A stretch of 64,000 bases of DNA, from the NCBI GenBank assembly GCA_038116745.1, contig JAYODW010000003.1, positions 62,001 to 126,000 on the forward strand, in the 5' to 3' direction. Source of the stretch: JAYODW01 sp038116745. Its GTDB lineage: Bacteria > Pseudomonadota > Gammaproteobacteria > Ga0077536. The position numbers and the translations under genes are program-made. The notes beneath the pieces were generated by a model that was not told the DNA's origin, ran no database searches, and worked only from the letters and a program-made list of their open reading frames with translations. Shown here in pieces: positions 54,690-62,131 of the stretch (position 1 is the stretch's first letter; every line of letters starts with the position of its first letter).

Positions 54690-56354
54690 CTATCCCCGAT
54701 GCACTGAGAAGTGCGCGTAGCCGTCAGCTTCGCCCGCCGTGCACTGCTGCCGGTAGTTTTCCAGGCCGCCAAGATAGGACAGCAGCGCGCGGGGTTTGCC
54801 AGGAATATTGGCGCCCACGTACCAGCTGTTGGCTTTGAACAGCAGACTGCCTTCACCCACCTCGTGCATGTGCTGCATCCAACCCTCTTCGGCCTCGACA
54901 GTAGCTTCAATGACCGTCTCTTCCGCGAAACCCAGGTGCTCGAGACAGCGGTCTATCCATTCCACCTGGTATTCCGACAACAGCATCGGGCTGACCAGAG
55001 CGCCATTGGCGCAGGGCCCGTCGAGAAAAAACAGGTTGGGGAAGCCGACGCTGGCCAGGCCGAGGTAGGCGCGTGGGGCGCCGGTCCAGTGGTCGTTCAA
55101 ATCGTGGCCGTTCTTACCCAGCACCTCTATCTGGCTGATCGCGCCGGTGACCGCATCGAATCCTGTCGCGAACACGATGCTGTCGACAGCGTACTCTTCG
55201 CCCCGCACGACGAGTCCCGCAGCCGTTAGTTTTTCGATCGGCGAATCTTTGATGGAGATCAGAGTGACGTTATCCCTGTTGTAGGTCTCGTAATAGTTAG
55301 TGTCTGCGCACAGGCGTTTTGCCATGATGGGATAGCCGCGCGGCAGCAGCATCTCTGCGACCTCGGGATCGTTAACCCGCGCGCGCGTTTTTTCGCGCAC
55401 GAAGTCGGCGAGCGTGTCGTTTGCTGCCTGATTGGTCAGCAGATCGATGAACGACGCGTAAAAACACAGGCCGCCCGACTGCCAGCGGTTTTCATAATCC
55501 GCCAGGCGATCCGCACTGCTGACGGCGAGGGCGCTGTTGTCGTTGGAGAGTGTTGGCTGATTGTTGACCGCGATGAACCCTACGCGGGATTCGTAGCGTT
55601 GCAGCCGCCGCCATTCCGGGTACATGGCTTTGACGCGGGCTTCGAATTCAGGGTCCAGCGGACCGTTGCGCAGCGGGATAGAAAACGGTGGTGTGCGCTG
55701 GAAGACGAACAGGTGGTCCACCTGTTGCGCAATGATCGGAATGGCCTGGACCGCCGACGAGCCTGTGCCGATGACGGCAACTCGCTGTCCGCTGAAATCA
55801 ACGCCCCCCTCCGGCCAGCGCGAAGTCAGGTATTTGTTCCCGGCATAGTCATCGAGGCCTGCAAAATCAGGGATGTTGCCTGAGGAAAGAAAGCCCGTGG
55901 CGAGGATGCAGTATTTCGCCCTGACGGTTTCTCCGGACGTGGTTTCGACCTGCCAGTCCCGTGAGGCTTCCTGATACCGAGCCGCTGTAACCCGGGTGTT
56001 GAGCTGTATGTTCGGCCACAGATTGAAGCGTTCAGCGCAGTGGTTGATGTAACGCTGCAGCTCCGGTTGGCCCGCGTAGCGCTCGCTCCATGACCATTCC
56101 TGCTGCAGGGCTTCGTCGAAAGAGTAGGAATATTCCATGCTCTCGACATCCACCCGCGCGCCGGGATAGCGGTTCCAGAACCAGGTGCCGCCGATCCCGC
56201 TGCCCGCTTCGAACAGGCGGACGCGCAGTCCGCGTTGCTGCATTCGATGCAGCATGTAAAGGCCCGCAAAACCCGCGCCTACGATGAGCACGTCCAGTTG
56301 CTGCTGGTCACAGGAGGTGCTGACAGTCTGTGAACTTGTGCGTGCCTGACTCAT
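54690..56354 (-). CDS. Baeyer-Villiger-type flavin monooxygenase, copy 4
   Basis: 554 residues. LIVGAGFAGLYMLHRM (FAD), GGTWFWNRYPGARVD, VAVIGTGSSAVQ (NADP), VFATGFDAVTG, Arg of AKRL at the catalytic position. The type I fingerprint reads YAGNKYLTSRWP, with Tyr170 for Phe and Leu176 for His. AAGGAGA lies about 9 bases before the ATG. It leads the minus-strand series monooxygenase, methyltransferase, MTHFR-like, amidohydrolase. Substrate unknown. Confidence 0.88.
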   Translation of the reverse strand: MSQARTSSQTVSTSCDQQQLDVLIVGAGFAGLYMLHRMQQRGLRVRLFEAGSGIGGTWFWNRYPGARVDVESMEYSYSFDEALQQEWSWSERYAGQPELQRYINHCAERFNLWPNIQLNTRVTAARYQEASRDWQVETTSGETVRAKYCILATGFLSSGNIPDFAGLDDYAGNKYLTSRWPEGGVDFSGQRVAVIGTGSSAVQAIPIIAQQVDHLFVFQRTPPFSIPLRNGPLDPEFEARVKAMYPEWRRLQRYESRVGFIAVNNQPTLSNDNSALAVSSADRLADYENRWQSGGLCFYASFIDLLTNQAANDTLADFVREKTRARVNDPEVAEMLLPRGYPIMAKRLCADTNYYETYNRDNVTLISIKDSPIEKLTAAGLVVRGEEYAVDSIVFATGFDAVTGAISQIEVLGKNGHDLNDHWTGAPRAYLGLASVGFPNLFFLDGPCANGALVSPMLLSEYQVEWIDRCLEHLGFAEETVIEATVEAEEGWMQHMHEVGEGSLLFKANSWYVGANIPGKPRALLSYLGGLENYRQQCTAGEADGYAHFSVHRG

Positions 56355-56657
56355 GCAAAGGTCTCCTTGTTCGGGTAGAAGGCGTCTACCGCAACGTAGG
56401 GCGAGAGTCTGCTCTGCAGTGCGGAAAGGCGGGGGAGTATATCCTTCCCGTCCGCGAGGCCGGCTCGCGAAATCCGGCGCGCTCGTGGCCCCTCTGTACG
56501 CGAATCGCGCTGTCGCCGGGATTCAAAATGACACCATCTGAAAACGAGCCCGGCTCTATCCGGTATGCTCCGGTCGACGAACTCTCCTCGGAGTTTTCTT
56601 TGCGCACGTGATGGCTCCGGGGTTGGCGACCGGGTTGCGGTTATCCAGGAGCGAGAT
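56355..56657. other. Intergenic region between divergent monooxygenase and DUF4126 genes
   Basis: 303 bases without a supported gene. It contains an inverted repeat near the monooxygenase (56374-56390, reported separately). A small stem AACTC/GAGTT followed by TTCTTT lies at about 56579-56600 on the plus strand, just before the DUF4126 gene; it could be an attenuator or chance. Confidence 0.35.
56374..56390. promoter_or_regulatory. Inverted repeat in front of monooxygenase copy 4
   Basis: GGTAGA and TCTACC arms, each 6 bases, around a 5-base spacer, 20 bases upstream of the start codon. A repressor site here would lie within the 5' leader or core promoter. Inferred only. Confidence 0.3.
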
Positions 56658-57332
56658 GTGGGCATTGAATCGATAGCAGCACTTTCCATGGCCGGCGGGG
56701 CGGCGTGGGCCAGCGGTCTTAACCTCTACGCCACGCTCCTCGCGCTTGGCATCATGGGGAGTACCGGAACGGCGACCTTGCCGCCGGATCTGGCGGTGCT
56801 GGAGCATCCGCTGGTCATGACTGCGGCCGGCTTCATGTACTGCGTTGAGTTTTTCGCCGACAAGATCCCGGGTTTCGATTCGCTGTGGGACGCGCTGCAC
56901 ACGTTTGTTCGGATCCCGGCCGGCGCGGTGCTGGCAGCAGGCGCTGTTGGCGAGGTAGATCCTGCCGTGCAATTCGCAGCGCTCATCGTCGGCGGCGCGC
57001 TGGCTGCGTCTACCCACGCTGCAAAGAGCAGCACCCGGGCGGTGATCAATACCTCGCCGGAGCCGTTTACCAATTGGACAGCGTCAGTGACAGAGGACGT
57101 TGTCGCAATTACCGGCCTGTGGGCCGCGTTGACCCATCCATATCTTTTTCTGAGTTTGCTAGTGGTGTTCCTGCTGGTGCTGGCCTGGCTGCTGCCGAAA
57201 ATTTTCAGGCTGTTGCGATCTGTTTTCAGTCGGCTGGTGGGTTTGTTCAAAAGAGGCCCTGCGACGGCAAGCCAACCGTCATCTGAGATGCCTCAGGCGT
57301 CAGTTGATAGCGATGCCGGAGGCGGGCGCTGA
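56658..57332 (+). CDS. DUF4126 membrane protein
   Basis: 224 residues with four or more hydrophobic segments: SMAGGAAWASGLNLYATLLALGIMG at the start, MTAAGFMYCVEFFADKIPGFDSLWD, ALIVGGALAASTHAAKSSTRAVIN and a strongly hydrophobic span at about 166-184 (LFLSLLVVFLLVLAWLLPK). The FFADKIPGFDSLWD segment marks DUF4126. Function unknown. The GTG at 56658 has AGGAG 6 bases upstream. The tail (after 200) is Ser/Gly-rich and probably cytoplasmic. Confidence 0.83.
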   Translation: MGIESIAALSMAGGAAWASGLNLYATLLALGIMGSTGTATLPPDLAVLEHPLVMTAAGFMYCVEFFADKIPGFDSLWDALHTFVRIPAGAVLAAGAVGEVDPAVQFAALIVGGALAASTHAAKSSTRAVINTSPEPFTNWTASVTEDVVAITGLWAALTHPYLFLSLLVVFLLVLAWLLPKIFRLLRSVFSRLVGLFKRGPATASQPSSEMPQASVDSDAGGGR

Positions 57333-57448
57333 CGCCTGCTCTAGACCACTGATCCGGATTTTCGGGACTGGAGGAAAAATCATCCGGGCCGGTTGGCGCC
57401 TTGCGGTAATCCCCCTGGCGTGATGCGGAACCTTTGCGCAGCCGACGC

Positions 57449-57892
57449 TCAACCCGGCGCGCGCAAGCGGAAGAGATAGGCCTCTGCCACATTTTCATTC
57501 CGAGGTCTGCGGTCGTATTTCACCTCATACGCATCTGCGAACTGCGCGAACTCGTCGGTGCCGGTCACACGTTCCGCGAGGAGGTCGTAAATCTGGTCGC
57601 CAACACGAAGGCGTACGCGAGGATCCGCCTCCATATGCTGGACCCAACTGGCGTGGTTTGCGCCGGCGTGAACATAGATGAGCTGTCCGAGTCCGATAGC
57701 CCAGATATTCACGGAGTACGGGTCGGCCGGCCGTGTTTCGAGCTGAATGGTGTCGATTTCGCGAAGCAACGACCAGTCTGCGGGTATTTCAGCAGTTGAC
57801 CCTGAGAGTTTTCCTCCGGGCAACATGAATACGGGGTCGCAACCGGTGAGCAGAATCAACCATAGTGGCAGGAGGAGTTTGTTCATGCGCAT
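57449..57892 (-). CDS. Lipoprotein with split-barrel (DUF2255/PNPOx-like) domain
   Basis: 147 residues. A lipobox (LILLTGCDP) places the acylated Cys at about residue 18. The mature part resembles the DUF2255/deazaflavin-nitroreductase split barrel (DTIQLETRPADPYSVNIWAIGLGQLIYVHAG, SWVQHMEADPRVRLRVGDQIYDLLAERV). GAGGA about 7 bases upstream supports the ATG at 57892. A lipid-anchored version of this fold is uncommon. It is convergent with DUF4126. Ligand and role are unknown. Confidence 0.72.
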   Translation of the reverse strand: MRMNKLLLPLWLILLTGCDPVFMLPGGKLSGSTAEIPADWSLLREIDTIQLETRPADPYSVNIWAIGLGQLIYVHAGANHASWVQHMEADPRVRLRVGDQIYDLLAERVTGTDEFAQFADAYEVKYDRRPRNENVAEAYLFRLRAPG

Positions 57893-58156
57893 CTGAGTTC
57901 CTCGGTTTTTTCGCAGGGGGTGTGCGGCAGTCAACGCGATCCGGTGTGTCCTGATCAGACGCGCTCAGCGGTGCTGCGACGCATCGGACTTTCAGTTGAT
58001 GCACGTTAACCCAACAAGAAGACCCAAACAGCTAGCGCTTCGCTTTAACATGCGGCGCCCTGCTGTTGCGCGGATGATGAGTCAGCGTACGGCCGGCCCT
58101 GACCGCGATGCGTCCGGAGCGCGGCACAAAATCTTTCCTCAGGAGAACCTCTCGTT

Positions 58157-58783
58157 ATGTCTACTATGCTCTACATTGAAGCGTCACCCCGTGGTGAGCG
58201 TTCTCATTCAGTCAAAGTGGCTGAGCAATTTCTCAGCGCTTACGCGGCCGCGAATGCAGGCGACACGATAGACCGCTTGAATCTGTGGGCAGAAGACCTG
58301 CCCCAGTTCGACGGGGATATGCTGAATGCGAAGTACCGCATCATGCACGGCACGGATCCGTCTGCGGCAGAGAAGTCGGCGTGGGGAACTGTGGAGACAC
58401 TGTTCGCCCGCTTCAATCAGGCGGACAAGTATCTTTTCTCGGTTCCGATGTGGAATTTCGGTCTGCCTTACCGACTGAAGCAATACATCGATGTGATCAC
58501 CCAGCCGGGGCTCGCATGGAGCTTTTCTCCAGACAGTGGCTACAGCGGCCTGGTCACCGGCAAAGCCGCGGTGGTCTATGCCAGTGCAGGTGTGTATCAC
58601 GCAGGCAGCGGTGCAGAAGCGTTCGATCTGCAGAAGCCCGCCTTCGAAGGCTGGCTCGGGTTTATCGGGATCACCGACGTCAGTCGTCTGATTGTTGCCC
58701 CGACGCTGGGAGCGCCGGACGACGTCGCGGCGGCGGAAGCAACGGCTGCCGAACAGGCGCGGACTCTCGCGGCGACGTTCTGA
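58157..58783 (+). CDS. azoR: FMN-dependent NAD(P)H azoreductase/quinone reductase
   Basis: 208 residues of flavodoxin-like fold, matching AzoR: MLYIEASPRGERSHSVKVAEQFL (phosphate loop), YLFSVPMWNFGLPYRLKQYIDVI (FMN contacts), PGLAWSFSPDSGYSGLVTGKAAVVYASAG, FIGITDVSRLIVAPTLG. It reduces azo compounds and quinones with two electrons, in the cytoplasm. CAGGAG lies about 11 bases before the ATG. The interrupted flavin monooxygenase gene follows within 60 bases; co-transcription is possible. Confidence 0.88.
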   Translation: MSTMLYIEASPRGERSHSVKVAEQFLSAYAAANAGDTIDRLNLWAEDLPQFDGDMLNAKYRIMHGTDPSAAEKSAWGTVETLFARFNQADKYLFSVPMWNFGLPYRLKQYIDVITQPGLAWSFSPDSGYSGLVTGKAAVVYASAGVYHAGSGAEAFDLQKPAFEGWLGFIGITDVSRLIVAPTLGAPDDVAAAEATAAEQARTLAATF

Positions 58784-58841
58784 CTCTAATGAATGCTCGT
58801 TTCCTAGGGCGCAAGCAGGCGACAGCAGACTGAAGTCTGAG

Positions 58842-60002
58842 ATGGGACTTTCATCTCAGGAACTGATCGGACGCGCGCATGAGCTGACGCCGATGCTGGC
58901 AAGGAGCGCGCTTGAGACCGAACGGAATCGAGCGCTTCCGGATGCGATCGTCGAAGCGCTGGTTGATGCGGAACTGCTCGCTACCCTCGTGCCAAAAGTC
59001 TACGGCGGGCACGAGCTGCCGGTGTCGACCATGGCTGAAATTGTGCGCGTGCTCAGTTCGGCGTGTCCCTCGACCGGATGGGTCTCTGCGTTTTACCAGG
59101 GGGCCGGCTGGAGGCTGCTTGCTTTTCCTGAGCGGGCGCAGCGCGAGGTGTTCAGTAAGCCTTACGTCCTTTCCGCCGGACAGGCGGCGCCTTTAATAGA
59201 GGCCGTGCGGGTCTCCGGGGGCTATCGGATCTCGGGTCAGACCCCATGGGGTTCGGGTTCCTCCCACGCGGAGTGGATCTTGTTCATGGGCGCAGTCGAG
59301 CAGGCGAACGGAGCGGTGCATCCCCGGATGTTCCTGGTACCACGTACGGAGACGACACTGGTCGACACCTGGTTTGCGGCCGGTATGCGCGGCACCGCCG
59401 GCAATGACCTACGGGTCGACGAGGTGTTCGTGCCGGAGCATCGGTCGACGTCTTTTGTTGCTGCGCTGAACGGCGAAGCCGAGGGTATGGCGTTGCATCC
59501 GAACCCGATGTACCACCGCCCATTTGTGCCGTTTCTATTCTGAGAAGTGGTGCCGGTTCTGGTAGGCGCACTGCGCGGGGCAGCGGAATCCTTCGTACAG
59601 CGCGTTCAAGGCCGGCAAGGGACCATCAGTGGACAGCGCGCAAGGGACAAGCCCGCCTCGCAGATGCGTCTCGCGCGCGGTCTGGCAGCGGCCGATGCAG
59701 CCGAAGTGCTCTTGCAGGCCTACCTGGCGCGGTTTGAGTCCGACGAGCCTGACCAGAGCACTGTCGCCAGTCGGGTGGCAATGAAGCTGCAGGCCTCGTT
59801 TCTGAGCGATTTCTGCCGCAACGCGGTCAATGAACTGGCGCGTGGTTTTGGCGCGGACGGCTTTCGGGACGCTAGCCCGCTGCAGAGGTATTTCCGCGAT
59901 CTGAACATGCTTGCTGTGCATGCTTTTCTGGATATCGAGACGGCCGCGGAAACCGCTGGACGGCTGGCTCTGGGACTTCAGCCTGAGGACCCGATTATCT
60001 GA
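58842..60002 (+). pseudogene. Acyl-CoA dehydrogenase-fold flavin monooxygenase interrupted by in-frame TGA
   Basis: One frame runs from ATG 58842 to the TGA at 60000-60002 but is broken by an in-frame TGA at 59541-59543 (codon 234). The N-terminal part has the two-component monooxygenase pattern (LVPKVYGGHELPVSTMAEIV, CPSTGWVSAFYQGAGW, GGYRISGQTPWGSGSSHAEW, RGTAGNDLRVDEVFVPEH). The part after the stop continues with VPVLVGALRGAAESF and DFCRNAVNELARGFGADGFRDASPLQRYFRDLNMLAVHAF, the normal C-terminal end. Together they give about 385 residues, the full length for HsaA/HpaB-like monooxygenases. Either the gene is inactivated, the stop is read through, or the base call is wrong. A GTG at 59547 could in principle start a separate C-terminal piece, but it has no ribosome site. 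Confidence 0.8.
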
Positions 60003-60041
60003 ACAATCGATGGGGGATGCCTTGCGGCATGGCGGTTAAGC

Positions 60042-60117
60042 TGGCGCCCTGAGCAGGATTCGAACCTGCGACCTACCGCTTAGGAGGCGGTCGCTCTATC
60101 CCCTGAGCTACCAGGGC
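60042..60117 (-). tRNA. tRNA-Arg (anticodon CCT)
   Basis: 76 bases on the minus strand including an encoded 3' CCA. Acceptor stem GCCCTGG pairs with TCAGGGC. The D arm is GCTC-AGGGGATA-GAGC, the anticodon arm ACCGC-CTCCTAA-GCGGT, and the T arm GCAGG-TTCGAAT-CCTGC. The loop centre CCT reads AGG arginine codons. It lies between the interrupted monooxygenase and glnS. Confidence 0.95.
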
Positions 60118-60184
60118 GGAGGGAACACTGGCGCAGTCTAGCAAACCCTGATCTGCGGGCGAGGGCAGGATAATGACCCGACAG

Positions 60185-61843
60185 TTAGCTGTTCTGCGTC
60201 CTGGCCCAGGTATCGCGCAAGGTTGCGGTCCGATTGAACACTCTGCGCTCTGGGCCATCGTCCTTTGAGTCGCAGCAGAAATACCCCAGACGCTCGAACT
60301 GAAACACTTTCTGCCGACTGGTCGCAAGCGCCTGTTCGCCCTGCGCGCCGCTTACCACCTGTAACGACGCGGGGTTCAGATGCGCCAGGAATTCCTCCGC
60401 GCCTCCTGGGTCTGGAACGTCGAAGAGGCGATCGAACAGTCTTACTTCCAGCGGCACTGCCTGGTTGCACGCCACCCAATGGATGATTCCTTTCACTTTC
60501 CGACCGTCGGCAGTCTGGCCATTGGCTGAGTCGGGATCGTAGCTGCAGCGCAGTTCGATAATTTCACCTGCGTCATCACGCCGGACTTCGTCGCAGCGAA
60601 TGACGTAGCCGTAGCGCAGACGAACCTCGCGCCCGGGGGAGAGACGGTGAAACTTTTTCGAGGGCTCTTCCATGAAGTCGTCGCGCTCAATGAACACTTC
60701 CCGGGTTAAGGGAACCTGTCTGGTGCCGAATGCGGGATCCTTGGGGTGGTTGGGGGCAGAAAGCCACTCTATGTGGCCCGCTGGAAAGTTCTCAATCACG
60801 ACACGGATGGGGTCAAGTACCGCCATCGCCCGGGGCGCGCTCTGGTCGAGCGCTTCGCGGACACAGTTTTCCAGTACCGCAAAGTCGATCACGGTCTCTT
60901 TTTTGGTGATGCCCACGCGGTCACAGAAATCCCGCAGGGCCGCGGGCGGGTAGCCTCTGCGTCGCATGCCTTTAATGGTCGGCAGGCGCGGGTCGTCCCA
61001 CCCGTTGACATGTCCGTCGCGCACCAGCGTGAGCAGCTTGCGTTTGCTGGTCAGGGTGTAGCTCAGCTCGAGGCGGGCGAATTCAATCTGCTGCGGGTGG
61101 CAGGGAACATCGAGCTGCTCGAGAATCCAGTCGTACAGGGGGCGATGGTCCTCGAACTCCAGTGTGCACAGTGAGTGAGTGATCCCCTCCAGCGCATCAG
61201 AAATGCAGTGCGCGTAGTCGTACATCGGATAGACATGCCAATCGCTGCCCGTGCGATGGTGCGGCTCCCGGCGGATCCTGTACAGCGTGGGGTCGCGCAT
61301 GTTGATGTTCGGTGCTGCCATATCTATCCGGGCACGCAGCACATAGCGCCCGTCCTCGAATTCGCCGGCGCGCATGCGTTCAAACAGCGCCAGGCTTTCC
61401 TCGGGCGGGCGATTTCTGTCCGGACTGTTCTGGCCGGGTTCGGTCAGCGAGCCGCGAGCAGCGCGGATTTCCTCATTCGATGAACTGTCGACATAAGCTT
61501 TCCCCGCGCGGATCAGGTCGCAGGCATAGTCAAAAAATTGCGGGAAGTAGTCGGACGCGTGATAGAGATGACCGGACCAGTCGAAGCCCAGCCAACGGAC
61601 GTCTTCGGCGATGGCATCCGCGTATTCCACTTTTTCGGTTGACGGGTTGGTGTCATCGAAGCGGAGGTTGCAACGGCCGGCGTAATCGACAGCGAGACCG
61701 AAATTCAGGCAGATCGACTTCGCGTGGCCGATGTGCAGATAGCCATTCGGCTCTGGCGGGAAGCGTGTCAGCACCCTGCCGTTGTTCTTTTGGGCAGCGA
61801 TATCGTCGTCGATGATGTGCCTGATGAAATTTGAAGTGCTCAT
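60185..61843 (-). CDS. glnS: Glutaminyl-tRNA synthetase
   Basis: 552 residues, the usual bacterial GlnRS length. RFPPEPNGYLHIGHAKS (HIGH at 37-40), LRFDDTNPSTEKVEYADAI, YDYAHCISDALEGITHSLCTLEF and YTLTSKRKLLTLV, the KMSKS-equivalent, where the family MSK reads TSK. The C-terminal anticodon-binding beta barrels follow (REVRLRYGYVIRCDEV, GIIHWVACNQAVPLEVRLFDRLF). It charges tRNA-Gln with glutamine. Housekeeping gene, 67 bases upstream of the tRNA-Arg gene on the same strand. Confidence 0.97.
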   Translation of the reverse strand: MSTSNFIRHIIDDDIAAQKNNGRVLTRFPPEPNGYLHIGHAKSICLNFGLAVDYAGRCNLRFDDTNPSTEKVEYADAIAEDVRWLGFDWSGHLYHASDYFPQFFDYACDLIRAGKAYVDSSSNEEIRAARGSLTEPGQNSPDRNRPPEESLALFERMRAGEFEDGRYVLRARIDMAAPNINMRDPTLYRIRREPHHRTGSDWHVYPMYDYAHCISDALEGITHSLCTLEFEDHRPLYDWILEQLDVPCHPQQIEFARLELSYTLTSKRKLLTLVRDGHVNGWDDPRLPTIKGMRRRGYPPAALRDFCDRVGITKKETVIDFAVLENCVREALDQSAPRAMAVLDPIRVVIENFPAGHIEWLSAPNHPKDPAFGTRQVPLTREVFIERDDFMEEPSKKFHRLSPGREVRLRYGYVIRCDEVRRDDAGEIIELRCSYDPDSANGQTADGRKVKGIIHWVACNQAVPLEVRLFDRLFDVPDPGGAEEFLAHLNPASLQVVSGAQGEQALATSRQKVFQFERLGYFCCDSKDDGPERRVFNRTATLRDTWARTQNS

Positions 61844-62131
61844 GTGATGCGCGGTGTTTTGACGGTACTTTCACTGGCAGCGGAGTGGTCTCCGCGGCCG
61901 CAGATTATAGAGAGCTCAGCCCGCACATAGGTGGACAGCGAGTCTTGGCGTTCTTTCGCTTGGAATCATATGATTAACGTTCGAACTTAGAGTGTTGCGG
62001 CACTTTAGGTCGCGGGGATGGAATGAGGCTTCACACGTCTGATCATTTTTGTCTCAAGCTCCGACCGACTATCCGGGCGAGAAAAAAGCTCTGGTTAACG
62101 AGGGTCCTGCAGCGGAAGCGCGCATTGAGTG

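Noticed and set aside
59541..59580. Possible selenocysteine codon at the in-frame TGA
   Set aside because: Only a weak 5-base stem follows, no convincing SECIS loop, and the family has no selenocysteine at this position that I know of.
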